DNA from: JBBATK01 sp044228685
GTDB lineage: Bacteria > Bacteroidota > Ignavibacteria > Kapaibacteriales > NICIL-2
Reading direction: 5' to 3'
Assembly (NCBI GenBank): GCA_044228685.1
Contig: JBGAUL010000014.1
Coordinates: forward strand, 1 to 64,000
DNA length: 64,000 bases
In this document: positions 34,401-42,119 of the stretch, one piece after another
Layout of the letters: each line of letters begins with the position of its first letter
Position numbering within the stretch: the stretch's first letter is position 1
Translations under genes and position numbers: made by a program
Notes under the pieces: generated by a model
Told to the model about the DNA's origin: nothing
What the model saw: only the letters and a program-made list of their open reading frames with translations
Databases searched by the model: none

Positions 34401-36653
34401 AGTTACACAGTCGTGGTTAACGGATCATGCACTCCGACGTCATTGACCTCAACAAGTGCGACTCTGGTCGTTAATACTAACCCGCGCATCACCTCTGGAA
34501 CACTTGCTCCGCTTAATGTTTGTCAAGGAAATCTCGCGATCTTCAGCATAACTGCTACCGGAACCGGATTGAGCTATCAGTGGAGATTCAACGGAGTGCC
34601 AATTGTTGGAAATGCTAGCGCTCTCACGGCAACATTGCAGATTCCAAACATCACGACAGCGAATGCAGGCAACTATGATTGTGTCGTCAGTGGCACATGC
34701 GTTCCAGGTGGTGTTGCAACCAATCAGGCAACCTTGGTTGTCAATACGCCAATTGTTATTACACAAAATCCAGTATTTCAAGTTGCTTGTACATTGAATA
34801 AGGTGAGCTTCAGCGTTGCTAATACAGGTACTGGAGCGAGTTATCAATGGCGACGCAATGGCTTTAATATTACGAATAACGCAACAGCAACTTCATCTAC
34901 ACTCGTGCTGCCTTCAGTAGGAGCAGCAGATGCAGGCTTATATGATTGTGTAGTGTCGGGTACATGTAACACAGCATTTAGCTCAATTGCGCAATTAGTT
35001 GTTCAAACCGGCTTGTCCATTACAACACAACCGGATGCTCAGCGAGTTTGTGCAGGAACAACATTGTCTGCAACAGTAGCAGCAAGTGGAACAGTTATTG
35101 GTTATCAATGGCAAAAAGACGGTGTGAATATCGCTGGTCAAACCAACGCGACACTAGTCATTGCTAATGCTCAAGTTGCTCAAAGCGGTGGTTACCGTTG
35201 CGTGATCACCGGTAGTACAGCGTGCGGAACAGCTCAACAGGTCAGCAATACCGTTGAAATGTTGGTTGGTACTTCTCCAATCGTCACGAAGCAACCGGCT
35301 AATACTCCGGTCTCTGTAGGCTCAACTGTTAGCGTGCAAGTTGACGCAAGCGGCTTGGGTTATGGTGTAAACAACGTGATGCAATACGCTTGGTTCAAGG
35401 GCTCGACCAGACTCACCGATGGTGCACACTACAGTGGTACCAATACAAATGTTCTTACCATTCGCGGAGTTATTCCGTCGGATGTTGGAACAGACTACTT
35501 TGTAAGCGTTACCGGCGTGTGCGGAACGGCGATTTCGAATCAGTTCTCACTCTACGTTCCAACGGTTAATATCACGGGTCAACCACAAGCAGCAACATTG
35601 TGTACCGGCGAACAAACTATCTTCACCGTAGTGGCAGTTCCTTCTCAACCGTCAAGTACGTTGAATTATCAGTGGTTCAAGGGCACGACGCCTTTGGTTG
35701 ATGGTGCAAACATCAGTGGAGCTACAACATCGACGCTTACGCTGACCGGCGCGACATCAGGTGATGCAGGTGACTACAGTTGTGAAGTGACCGTGCAACC
35801 AGGTGGTTCGCGAGTTACCTCTAGTGTAGCTACACTTACGGTTAACTCGAAACCTGCTATCAGCAGTCAACCGGCAGATACAACAGTGTGTGTCGGCTCA
35901 GCATTGCGCTTGAGTGTTGCTTCAACTGGCGGTAGTCTTAGCTATCAGTGGAGTCATAATGGCACTGTCGTCAACGGAGCAACTTCTGCTCAGTTGACAA
36001 TTCCGTCCATTAGTGCAAACGATGCAGGTGCTTATGTTGTCGTCGTTCGCAATGCTTGCGGTACCGCTACTTCATCGGCTGCAAGCGTCACTCTTACCAA
36101 TCCACCAACAATCACAACTCAACCGGTTTCTCAAACGGTTGGCGTCAATGCTGTCTTTACCGTCAGCACCGTCGCAACCGGTTCCGGAACGCTTAGCTAT
36201 CAATGGACGATCAACGGAATTCCAATTCCGGGTGCGACCCAAGCAAGTTATACGCGCACTGGAACGACAAAGAGCGATGAAGGTTCATACGCATGCGTTG
36301 TAAGCAACCCATGTGGTAACGTAACAACAGGCGTCGCAGTCATCAGCATCAGTACAGTTGGTGTTAGCGATGCTGAGATTTATGGCTACTCGATTTCAAA
36401 TCCACAACCAAACCCAACCGCAGATGTTGCGAGCATCCACATTGTATTGCCAGAAGCAAATACAGTGCTGGTCGATGTAAGTGATGCCGGTGGACGCGTT
36501 GTGGCTACACTGGTTAATGCCGAACTCGAAGCAGGTGAGCACGTGCTTGTCTTGAACGCGGTTGGCAATAATCTGGCTTCAGGTACATACTATATCAGAC
36601 TCTTGACTGCAGACGGTTTGTCGACAACTCGTCGCATCGTCATCGTTCGATAA
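25425..36653 (+). CDS. Giant secreted protein with beta-helix regions, about 20 Ig-like repeats and T9SS sorting domain
   Basis: The 3742-residue product starts with a signal peptide (MKRTSVVFILLLLSMTF, cleavage near RAQF). An N-terminal beta-sandwich (about 30-240) and a fibronectin-III-like domain (about 245-335: VQSSSMTIGWTNNAATAY) follow. Two long regions rich in Ser/Thr/Asn and GN-x-I/V turns (about 345-1195 and 1340-1840) look like right-handed parallel beta-helices, separated by another beta-sandwich. From about 1850 to 3640 there are 20 Ig-like repeats of about 85-90 residues, each with a YQW tryptophan strand, DAG-x-Y and paired Cys. The last ~95 residues hold a T9SS type A tail (SNPQPNPTADVASI ... 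GTYYIRLL). It is probably a surface adhesin or polymer-binding protein. The gene is monocistronic, with a terminator at the end. Confidence 0.88.
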   Translation: MKRTSVVFILLLLSMTFTQVLRAQFNNYIYAPTTGAWNSIIGQGGTTLLFDPAIDATNDDDYYTGVPIGFTFSYLGSNYTDLSCCANGFALLGGTSVSGNSWTPDLDGGSGSSGRPLLAPFWSDMELLEGTGGSSLGYRTDGSSPNRVFTLEWNKVEWTYTTGVQSISFQIKLYEASGAVEFLYNQEADQSSTQNLAIGITAAGTGAGSFLNCTDATLASVSSTTEVLLTTRPASNTRLLFTPVTGTISAPTSFSTSNVQSSSMTIGWTNNAATAYAAVVYISVDATNYSPKGIVSMTGTGNYSLNVTGLSGNTTYYYRIYAAGNSGTSNPLSGSQATAAGSLFGTRQIPTSSYPTIKSAIDSLNTFGLAGPIVFELLSSYTSSSETYPLTFSGISGSSATNTVTFRPSASATGLSISGSNATTLIDFNGVKNVKFDGRPGGTGSTSQLTISNTNTSATAGTIRFINDATADVIRYCTILGSSTSTSAGTVTFSTPASVGCSNDTLANCVIGPTSTSLLPARAVYASGSTTVIGVNNTIDNCSIYDYFIASTTNYGIGSIQGYTKWTISNNSFYQTATRSHTAANTIYNIYISASYNPTGNRIIGNSIGGTSAGAGGSAMTHALSTSTLSPIFYGIYCSNNSSTTDTTTISGNVIANINFTSASTGVAFYGINALYGNMFVSNNVIGAGTGTGSISITNNATATGFTVNGIVAQPSSVGALISMTGNTVGSINMTTTTPASSGCSFLGISLSGAIGANSTVSNNTVGSSSTANSINAQTAVTGTATQGMTGIQVASSSGNYSTTVSSNIVANIINNGTSATSAANYVRGIYASSGVVAITGNTVRNLYNAAGNASGTTTTMSVVGIVQGSSTTPLYPLTGQLVSGNTIHTLSNTNTSAASMFITGITMTSSSAGGISIVEKNFIHSIFNASSSNTNVLAFAAAGGQTVYRNNMIRLGFDNTGSAVTNPNGFQGFQKITTTKGFFDNNTVYIGGTNVTGTSNTFCFWRNSAASAGVDEIRNNIFQNARSNSSGTGAHICILLGSSTSASAAVACSALSLNNNLYYHAGTGGYIGGILYTPGSTIYIYSTIPSWSGACSQDNASGYSSPGLVFPTGTSANVNVHITGNTAARGGGVGLAAVSDDFDGDSRPGANTDIGADQCSSCSANDIFPPTISYTSLSNGIVESARTINNITITDYSGVNTTSGTRPRIYYKKSTDADQYSGNTSTDNGWKWVESSSTSSPYTFVMNYGLLQSAVALGDVIQYFVIAQDVVATPNVGVNTNTFTSFPTSVNIANGSFPSANYRSFTIMNGVSGTVNVGTSETITSLTNTGGLFEYINNRVVTGNITALITSDLTSEGGTVALNETIEYGNGGYTITIRPAASLTPTVSGSFAGGLIRLNGADRVIIDGRRPGDATGNNLNITNTATSGTIATIQVSSLGTGLGAVNDTIRYCNIRTGLNTNTTAHAIYVGSQTIATAGDDNDNLAITNNRILATYYGIRIAASGSAHDNTLIQNNIFGLDPGSSVTTDTVRFNCIDVTFANNLTVDGNLLQNISNSTSTAISAMNFTNCSIGTVSANVLSRIINVASTATAPPVRAIGINSGVNNFRITRNQIDSIKNNQTGSGYGCVGIDITTGLATSVVTVDNNMISNIISDGDASIQYGIYGIRVGYNTATGGVRILNNSVLMRGTTLQIPTTSSWSPTSAALCIASGSTTIDVRNNIFVNNLIHNPANNNRGNGWTVYSVVGSSAFTNFDYNILRNGTNTTGGFALFNNTAQASFAAFQAATAANTNSFLASPNFVDSANTDLHLNAIYTNFLGTPSVSSIITNDFDNKTRTNYYIGADEVTPVLSFTQNPSTSTLCVGQAMNLTVTVNSPIPFDDAVTRNNPNITYQWYKGTSPIAGATTSSYSISSVTTGDAGSYFCRIWVSNLDSATSSTGVITVNTLPAITADPQSVNRCLGTALVLGGSATGTAITYQWQKLVGSTWTNIAGATNSTFTIASLTASDFASYRFVASGACSPAATSAVAVVTQLNPTVINSQPTATPSSLCLGQNFTLSVSAAASNIGYQWKRNGGSIAGATNATLTITNAQAADFATYSVVISGDCGILTSNNVIVTQIAPTVISAQPSTSTPQICLGQPFTITMSASGASLTYQWRKNGTNISGATTNTYSVLAAVASDFGNYDVVVNGTCGSLTSSIQSIVQIPATQITTQPIASTVLCAGATFNPSVVANGANVTYQWQKLSGSTWNNIIGAVNPALIISNVAVSDSGSYRVIVTGTCGALTSTTSVLSVNSPISITAQPAWTSSNACTGETTTLSMTATGTITTYQWQKFDGSVWQNIVGATSNSYTIASVVLSDAGSYRIQISGPCSATLTSNQAVLSVQQNVQVSAQPQPQTACVGASISFSVSTVGTVVGYQWEQDRLQNGSWAPISGATNATYSKSNVSLLDSGLYRVKVTGNCSAIPVISGTALATIQSIFNITTQPTWPSTPVNVGQTVTLNVGFTGTANFQWQRDQQRNGSWVNVGANSPQYSFVVNTVADSGNYRCVVSGPCGAVTQNTNVVAVFTCQPPVVTQQPQTPTPVCIGGSLTLGVAVNTQGQTVSYQWQIDQARNGTWVAIGGATSAVYTKNNVQISDDGNYRVQVISACSSVPVFSNAVSFVVLSSNNILSNPVSQTVCAGVNVTMSVTVGGTSPSYQWYYNGAPIQIGQNSTAQTANLVLTNVTPGSAGNYSCFVTGPCTPNGVFSNSATLTVNSPVILLQPQSQTGCVGSSLSFTSQASGTGISYQWQKNQSNISGATNATYTIASPVVGDAGQYRVVATNTCGSVTSNSATLTMTVPASVAVQPQSQAICRGTNLTVSVGINVDATSPSYQWQRNGVNLSTSTYSTAKSATLVVPNIQPSEAGAYTCLIVTPCQPLGVTTNVAQITVNPSTAINTQPTGATICEGVPYTFSVGAVGTTLSYQWLKDGTPIVGATNANLVLNSPVASDAGSYTVVVNGSCTPTSLTSTSATLVVNTNPRITSGTLAPLNVCQGNLAIFSITATGTGLSYQWRFNGVPIVGNASALTATLQIPNITTANAGNYDCVVSGTCVPGGVATNQATLVVNTPIVITQNPVFQVACTLNKVSFSVANTGTGASYQWRRNGFNITNNATATSSTLVLPSVGAADAGLYDCVVSGTCNTAFSSIAQLVVQTGLSITTQPDAQRVCAGTTLSATVAASGTVIGYQWQKDGVNIAGQTNATLVIANAQVAQSGGYRCVITGSTACGTAQQVSNTVEMLVGTSPIVTKQPANTPVSVGSTVSVQVDASGLGYGVNNVMQYAWFKGSTRLTDGAHYSGTNTNVLTIRGVIPSDVGTDYFVSVTGVCGTAISNQFSLYVPTVNITGQPQAATLCTGEQTIFTVVAVPSQPSSTLNYQWFKGTTPLVDGANISGATTSTLTLTGATSGDAGDYSCEVTVQPGGSRVTSSVATLTVNSKPAISSQPADTTVCVGSALRLSVASTGGSLSYQWSHNGTVVNGATSAQLTIPSISANDAGAYVVVVRNACGTATSSAASVTLTNPPTITTQPVSQTVGVNAVFTVSTVATGSGTLSYQWTINGIPIPGATQASYTRTGTTKSDEGSYACVVSNPCGNVTTGVAVISISTVGVSDAEIYGYSISNPQPNPTADVASIHIVLPEANTVLVDVSDAGGRVVATLVNAELEAGEHVLVLNAVGNNLASGTYYIRLLTADGLSTTRRIVIVR

Positions 36654-36677
36654 GTCTGAACTAGTTCGTAGTAAAAA

Positions 36678-36710
36678 AGGAATGCCGATTCGTCGGCATT
36701 CCTATTTTTA
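36678..36710 (+). terminator. Rho-independent terminator after the giant gene
   Basis: An 11-bp perfect stem AGGAATGCCGA/TCGGCATTCCT (36678-36688 with 36693-36703) closes on TTCG and is followed by ATTTTTA. An A-run precedes it, so it may also serve the convergent gene. Confidence 0.88.
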
Positions 36711-36734
36711 TGGTGTATTCTACGGTCGGATTAC

Positions 36735-37670
36735 TTAAAACAATTCTGCAATCATACAGCGAACGCCGCCGCCACCGACATTTTCGATAGTAGAGATATC
36801 GGAGTGTATGATGTGTCCGTGTTCTTCAATGAGGGCTAGTTGATCTGCATCAAAAGAATTGTATGCTCGCGTTGACATAGCCCAAAGTGCTTGACCTGTA
36901 ACTGATTTTAGCTCAAGAATGTTAGCACAAAAATTGAGCATTTGATCATAGTTGATGGCAAGGAACCTGTGACCGCTTCGCGCCAAGCTCTCTTCAACTC
37001 TTCCACGTTCTGCAGTCGAGCTGATTACGTCTAAGCAGATTACCGCTAGGCTACTACCTACTGACATGACAACATTCGTGTGGTACACCGGTTGATTCAA
37101 GTTGTCGGATGTATGAAAGAGAATGGCTTGGTAATCCATATGCTGACACCAACGAAGGACGAGATCTGATGACGTCCGTTGTGATAGGGAAGCATAAGCA
37201 ATTCGATTTACTCTATCTAAAACAAGACTTCCGGTTCCTTCGAGATAAAGTCCGTTTGACTCTTCGGCACTCAAGTCCCAGATTGAACGCGGTTGTGAAG
37301 TTTGCGACGAAGAGTCATTATAACTATCAAGTGCTTTGGTTACCAGACTTAGTTGTCTTTCGTTGCGACGAATATCATGACATAGGGGATAGAGGACAAT
37401 CTGATCTCCTCCGTGTGTAGAGAACCAATTGTTTGGAAATAGCGCGTCTGGACTCTCACTGCTGTCATTTTCATGACTGAACACTTCAACACCTGCTTCG
37501 CACAAACGCTGAACTAAGCTATCATATTCATCAATTGATAGAGCAGCAACGTCAACTATGTCGACGCTTTGATGTTGAAGAGCGTTAGTTCGTGCGGTTT
37601 GTTCATTAAAACGAAAGTACTTCGGACGAACCATCAGCAATCTGTTGGTTGTTTGATCCGTATCTTGCAT
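36735..37670 (-). CDS. ctlX: CtlX-like citrulline hydrolase (amidinotransferase/arginine-deiminase superfamily)
   Basis: The product is 311 residues from the ATG at 37670; the frame also reads from 37727. It has the N-terminal signature RLLMVRPKYFRFNEQTARTN, close to the start of CtlX proteins, then ALFPNNWFSTH with the conserved Asn/Trp, GLYLEGTGSLVLDRVN with the substrate-binding acidic residue, VYHTNVVMSVG with the catalytic His, and a C-terminal GGGGVRCMIAELF carrying the catalytic Cys. CtlX cleaves citrulline to ornithine, CO2 and ammonia, but activity here is inferred. It faces away from the secreted peptidylarginine-deiminase-like gene, from which it is separated by 136 bp, so they may share regulation. 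It is cytoplasmic (no signal peptide). Confidence 0.82.
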   Translation of the reverse strand: MQDTDQTTNRLLMVRPKYFRFNEQTARTNALQHQSVDIVDVAALSIDEYDSLVQRLCEAGVEVFSHENDSSESPDALFPNNWFSTHGGDQIVLYPLCHDIRRNERQLSLVTKALDSYNDSSSQTSQPRSIWDLSAEESNGLYLEGTGSLVLDRVNRIAYASLSQRTSSDLVLRWCQHMDYQAILFHTSDNLNQPVYHTNVVMSVGSSLAVICLDVISSTAERGRVEESLARSGHRFLAINYDQMLNFCANILELKSVTGQALWAMSTRAYNSFDADQLALIEEHGHIIHSDISTIENVGGGGVRCMIAELF

Positions 37671-37806
37671 GAATTCTAGTTGTGTATTGACATCTTTATG
37701 GAAGATAAGAACTGCGTTCTTATTCATCGGATTTCACAATCCTCAAGTGAAACCAAATCCCTTCCGGTGGTTTCTTCTGTCATTCTTTTCAACATAACAA
37801 TTGATT

Positions 37807-39933
37807 ATGCGCTCATTAATGTACATGATAGTGTTCGTGGCTATTGTCGTTTGCTGTTTTCATGACGTAGCAGCGCAATCAACTGCTGTTCCTTCATTGA
37901 CGCCACAGCAACGTGTAGAAGCACGGCAACAAGCTCTATTGAATATGAGCCAACGCAGTGCTCAAGAGCGTATAGCATGGAATCTGCGCGTCAATTCGCG
38001 AGTTCCTAAAGCAAAATTCCGGAATATTCAAGCAGGGGAAACGCCGAGTCAAACTCTCGCAAATCCTGGTTCACAAGCGCTAACATCGAATACGATTCCA
38101 ACACCTTTTCGTGTTCCCGGAGAATTTGAAGAGTGTCAGGGTGCGTTGTTGTCATGGCCGTATTACGCCTATGATTCCAAGGGACGTCAGATAGATCCGC
38201 TTACCAAAGATTATGGATATCATTATCTCAACCAATCCGGGTCAAAGTATGAAATCGAAGCGATTGCCGGTTATGAGATAGATACATCGATAACCACAGA
38301 AGGAGCACTTGCTCCAACCTGGGCTGAGTTAGCCGATGCTATTCAAAAAGAACTCCCGTTGTGGATGGTATTGTATAATGACGCGGATAGCAGCGTACTC
38401 AAAGAATTCATGGTTCGTATGGGACGTCCGCTTACAAACGTCCGCTTCTTCAACGTCGGAGGAGGAAATGCATTTTGGATCCGTGACTTCGGTCCTGTTG
38501 CATGTTACTACGGTCCACAAGACTCCATCGGCTTCATTGATCCTGCCTATTACGTAGGTCGTGCTGCTGATGATTCTATTCCAAATGTACTTGCCTCGAT
38601 TCTCGGCTATCCAAACTTTGGAACGCAATTGAAATATGAAGGCGGGAATTTTATGTGTGATGGACAAGGGATTGCATTTGGGTCTTCCATGGTTGATAGC
38701 ATTAACGGTGAACCCTATGGTCAAGCCTATGTGAAGTATGATTCAAGCTCAAAGACCTTCAAAGACATCTACCCAAGTCGTCAGAGCTGGACAGCCAAGA
38801 AAACACTTGACACTCTCAAGGGCATTTTCAACTGTCCGAAGTTCACCGTTTTGCAAACATTCGTGAATGATGGTGGTACGGGTCACATCGACATGTACAC
38901 TAAGATCTTCGATCCCGAAACCATCATCAGCACTGTGTATCCGGAAGAGTTCAACAACAGCGACTTTGATGATTATAGGATAGGCAAGAAGACTGTTGCG
39001 CAAGAACGTGCGACAACGACCTATTTCGGCAAGCCTTTCCATCTCTTCACCTTGCCTGTGCCTACGAGCGATAGCGGTCAATACGATTCGACCACTGCCG
39101 ATACCTACGGCGCAGATTCACGTGGATTCTTGAACGGATTAACGATCAACAAGACATTCATCTTTCCGTCCTTTTCAAGCAAAGGAAGTGGCAATGAAGC
39201 ACAGTTGGCCCAGGTTATGGAATTGTACAAGCAGTACTTACCGGGTTACAAACTCGTTCCAATGGATTCACGAATTCTCACACCAATGGCTGGTGCTATT
39301 CACTGTATCACGATGCAGATTCCTGCTGAGAATCCACTCACGATTCTCAGTGAATCATGGAAAGGAAACGTCGAGAACCTGGCTTCATATCCTGTCAAAG
39401 CAAAGATTAGTAACCGCTCTGGAATCCGTTCGGCAGTGCTGCACTGGAGACGTAAAGGAGCAAGTGCGTGGAACGATATTAGCCTACAATTGACCGACTC
39501 TCTCTACAAAGCCAGCATTCCGGGTAATAGTTCAGCTTCGTTTGAGACAACAGAATACTATATCGAAGCTGAATCAAACAACGGCAAGAAAGCAGTTCTT
39601 CCTATAACCGCACCTGAAGGGTTTTATTCATTCAGCTATGGAACAACCGTCGATGTGCGTGAAGATCAGTTGAGCGTTCGCAATCTCAGCATCTTTCCAA
39701 ATCCGGTTCAAGAAAACGCAACAGTATTGGTTGACCTGAATCAAGCTGCATCTGTCAAGGCCGTTGTGAGTTCGGTTGAGGGACGCGTGCTACAGACTAT
39801 CGATCTGGGAATGTGTACCATGGGACCAACCATGCATCGCGTAAATCTTGCAAATATTCCGGCGGGAGTGTACATCATGCAACTCCTTAGCAACGGTGTA
39901 CAGTTTCACGCAGCGAAGCTTGTCAAGAACTAA
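37807..39933 (+). CDS. Secreted peptidylarginine/agmatine deiminase-like protein with T9SS sorting domain
   Basis: The 708-residue product starts with a signal peptide (MRSLMYMIVFVAIVVCC, cleavage near VAAQS). The ATG at 37807 is preferred over the TTG at 37801. The deiminase core (about 95-510) has WIRDFGP with Asp227, GTGHIDMY with His360 and Asp362, and AGAIHCITMQIP with the catalytic Cys500, the order of Asp, His-x-Asp and Cys found in agmatine deiminase and in Porphyromonas PPAD. A beta-sandwich domain follows (about 510-610), then a T9SS type A tail (FPNPVQENATVLVDL ... AGVYIMQLLSNG). It probably converts arginine side chains or free arginine-like compounds to citrulline outside the cell. 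The divergent ctlX-like gene fits citrulline use. Confidence 0.83.
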   Translation: MRSLMYMIVFVAIVVCCFHDVAAQSTAVPSLTPQQRVEARQQALLNMSQRSAQERIAWNLRVNSRVPKAKFRNIQAGETPSQTLANPGSQALTSNTIPTPFRVPGEFEECQGALLSWPYYAYDSKGRQIDPLTKDYGYHYLNQSGSKYEIEAIAGYEIDTSITTEGALAPTWAELADAIQKELPLWMVLYNDADSSVLKEFMVRMGRPLTNVRFFNVGGGNAFWIRDFGPVACYYGPQDSIGFIDPAYYVGRAADDSIPNVLASILGYPNFGTQLKYEGGNFMCDGQGIAFGSSMVDSINGEPYGQAYVKYDSSSKTFKDIYPSRQSWTAKKTLDTLKGIFNCPKFTVLQTFVNDGGTGHIDMYTKIFDPETIISTVYPEEFNNSDFDDYRIGKKTVAQERATTTYFGKPFHLFTLPVPTSDSGQYDSTTADTYGADSRGFLNGLTINKTFIFPSFSSKGSGNEAQLAQVMELYKQYLPGYKLVPMDSRILTPMAGAIHCITMQIPAENPLTILSESWKGNVENLASYPVKAKISNRSGIRSAVLHWRRKGASAWNDISLQLTDSLYKASIPGNSSASFETTEYYIEAESNNGKKAVLPITAPEGFYSFSYGTTVDVREDQLSVRNLSIFPNPVQENATVLVDLNQAASVKAVVSSVEGRVLQTIDLGMCTMGPTMHRVNLANIPAGVYIMQLLSNGVQFHAAKLVKN

Positions 39934-40122
39934 TTTATTTTTTTTCGCTGAGCCTCGACTGCTTGAATATCAGATATTGGAAAACTAAATTGACGTTGTA
40001 ACATCAATTGAGATTCCGGGTCATTGCAGTATTGCAAACAGTCCCGGACAGTGAACCGGGCCTTTGTCGGTTGAATGCGGCAATAGTCTCAAGTACCGCA
40101 AACGCGTCGATTGGAAACACGA

Positions 40123-40845
40123 ATGAACATGAAAAAGCTCATGAATAGTGAAGAGGGAAGAGTGTCGGTAGTGCCGGGTTTAGTCTTAGGACTTTTTGTC
40201 GTCCTGGTCTTGAGTATGCTTAGTTCCTGCGAGAATTTTCAACTTCCGCAGACTTATCAGCGCAGTCCCTGTAGCGACACAACTGACACGACCTCGAAGT
40301 TTGCTTTAGTTTTTACATCACCTCATGAAGTCGAAGTTTTCGCTGGTACGAAGCAGCAATTCTGGCCGGAAGTTGATGAGATAAGCTGCAAAGAAGTTTC
40401 GTATCGTTTGAGCAAGAGTGTTGGGAGTGTGGACGCAAACGGATTGTACACTGCTCCTTCGTCCGTTGGACCAGCCGGTGACACTGTCTTCCTCTATGTT
40501 CAATCCTGGGCAAAACGATCTCTCATAGATACTGTAAGCATATTTCTGCATCCCACTGATACTTCGCCCTGCGATGTTTCGTCGGTGAAGTACTCTGCTG
40601 ACATTTTCCCGATTCTTGATGCGAGTTGTTTGAGTTGTCATTCAACTGCGCGTTACCTGCGTTCCGGTGGAGGAGTGAACCTCGATAGCGTTAGCAACCT
40701 CAAGCCTTACGTACTCAACGGACTATTACTTCGATCGATTGACTATAGCGGAAACTTCAAAATGCCTCGTCAAGCGGCCCGACTCGACACTTGTTCGATA
40801 TTGAAAATCAAGAAGTGGATCAATGACGGAGCGCAAGACAACTAA
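40123..40845 (+). CDS. Cytochrome c-type lipoprotein (PSCyt1-like)
   Basis: The 240-residue product begins with an N-terminal charged region and a hydrophobic segment ending in the lipobox MLSSCEN, so it should be lipidated at Cys. After an Ig-like central domain (about 55-140: ASSVGPAGDTVFLYVQSW) it ends in a cytochrome c segment typical of planctomycete-type proteins: YSADIFPILDASCLSCHST with heme site C-L-S-C-H at residue 169, and an axial Met candidate in NFKMPRQ. It would carry electrons on the periplasmic or outer side of the envelope. The TTG at 40111 gives a longer form, but ATG at 40123 is better. It overlaps the next gene by 1 nt (TAATG). Confidence 0.8.
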   Translation: MNMKKLMNSEEGRVSVVPGLVLGLFVVLVLSMLSSCENFQLPQTYQRSPCSDTTDTTSKFALVFTSPHEVEVFAGTKQQFWPEVDEISCKEVSYRLSKSVGSVDANGLYTAPSSVGPAGDTVFLYVQSWAKRSLIDTVSIFLHPTDTSPCDVSSVKYSADIFPILDASCLSCHSTARYLRSGGGVNLDSVSNLKPYVLNGLLLRSIDYSGNFKMPRQAARLDTCSILKIKKWINDGAQDN

Positions 40846-42101
40846 TGAAATCAAGTATGTCATTTGATCTGCAAAGCACGATTCCACAAGCACGTCGCAC
40901 CTTTGTTCAATTGTTATTAGCACCACTTTGCCTGTGTGCTGTCGTGATGTCAATCTTCGTACTGCTAAGCACGACGTGCAGCGCAATTCCGGAGTACTCG
41001 CTGCTTACCGGAAATCGTTGTATCAATTGTCATATCAACGCTGCCGGTGGAGGATTGAGAAACGATCTTGGCTTCTACTCAACAGAAGGCGTATCGTTGA
41101 TCAAGCCTGAGTGGGTGGGCATGGGCTCTGTGATTTCCGACGTGTTTGGAAGCAATTGTGCTATTGACAGAAAGCTCTTTTACGGTTTGGATTTCCGCTT
41201 GATGAGTGCTCGCTCGTCGGTCAAGCCAATCACTGCAGAGCCTGCTGAGCGAAAGCTCTTTCCAATGCAGGCATCGGCTCAAGCGTCCTACCATCCAACG
41301 AGTTGGTTATTTGCTGAAGCACAGTACAACTTTGGAAGAGCAGTTTATGCCGGACAGCAGACATGGTCTGCTTCTATCAACGTACAACCATCTCTTGCCA
41401 GTCCCTCACTTCGCGTCGGTTTCTTTCAGCCTTCCATCGGATTCAATTACGATGATCATACTGAGTTGGTTCGTCAGCAGTCCGGAACCTATCCTCTACC
41501 GATCATTGCTCCGTACTATTCTGAGTGGGGAGCTGAGCTTCGTTACGCTGCGCCATTATGGCTAGATGTTTCGGCGGGTGCTTTTATGTCGAAGAATTTG
41601 TCGGACGTTTCCACACTTGATTCGACAGGCGCGTTTCGATCGCTCATACAAGACAACACAAAGCCACTGCTCAATGCACGAGTTGCATTGACGCCTCGCT
41701 TGTTTGATGAGCAGTTGAATCTTACAATTGGTTCTTCGATTCTCAGCAGCGGCGACTTTACCATGATCAACAGTTTTGGTGGAGTAGGTTGGGAAGACAA
41801 AATCGCTGTGATGTTCGAGCATATGATCCAGGGTAACAAAGACTCGCGACAATTGCGAGCGATCTCGGCGGAGATAGTGGGTAAGGTGATAGACCCTATC
41901 TACTGCTACATACGTGCTGAGCGTGGCACTAGCGACAACGTCGCCAGTGGTACAGCATCGAACGAGTACTTGAAGCAGTATGTATTCGGATCAAAGATCA
42001 TCGTGTTCCCGTTTATTGAATTGCGTCCGGAGTATAGAATTGTTGACACCAAAGAGTTTTACCGTACGCGTTGGACGGTTCAGCTTCATGTTTTCTATTG
42101 A
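40845..42101 (+). CDS. Outer-membrane beta-barrel with N-terminal heme c site
   Basis: The 418-residue product has a long signal peptide (hydrophobic core at about 23-43, cleavage near CSAIPEY), then a CINCH heme-binding motif at residues 59-63 in a short N-terminal domain. About 320 residues of alternating strands follow (LLNARVALTPRLFDEQLNLTIGSS and similar), ending in the aromatic residue pair FY, as in outer-membrane barrels. A heme on the barrel plug would put an electron-transfer site in the outer membrane. I do not recognise the family by name. The 1-nt overlap with the cytochrome lipoprotein gene supports an electron-transfer pair. Heme c attachment is inferred from the motif only. 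Confidence 0.72.
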   Translation: MKSSMSFDLQSTIPQARRTFVQLLLAPLCLCAVVMSIFVLLSTTCSAIPEYSLLTGNRCINCHINAAGGGLRNDLGFYSTEGVSLIKPEWVGMGSVISDVFGSNCAIDRKLFYGLDFRLMSARSSVKPITAEPAERKLFPMQASAQASYHPTSWLFAEAQYNFGRAVYAGQQTWSASINVQPSLASPSLRVGFFQPSIGFNYDDHTELVRQQSGTYPLPIIAPYYSEWGAELRYAAPLWLDVSAGAFMSKNLSDVSTLDSTGAFRSLIQDNTKPLLNARVALTPRLFDEQLNLTIGSSILSSGDFTMINSFGGVGWEDKIAVMFEHMIQGNKDSRQLRAISAEIVGKVIDPIYCYIRAERGTSDNVASGTASNEYLKQYVFGSKIIVFPFIELRPEYRIVDTKEFYRTRWTVQLHVFY

Positions 42102-42119
42102 TATTAACGGAGACTTATC

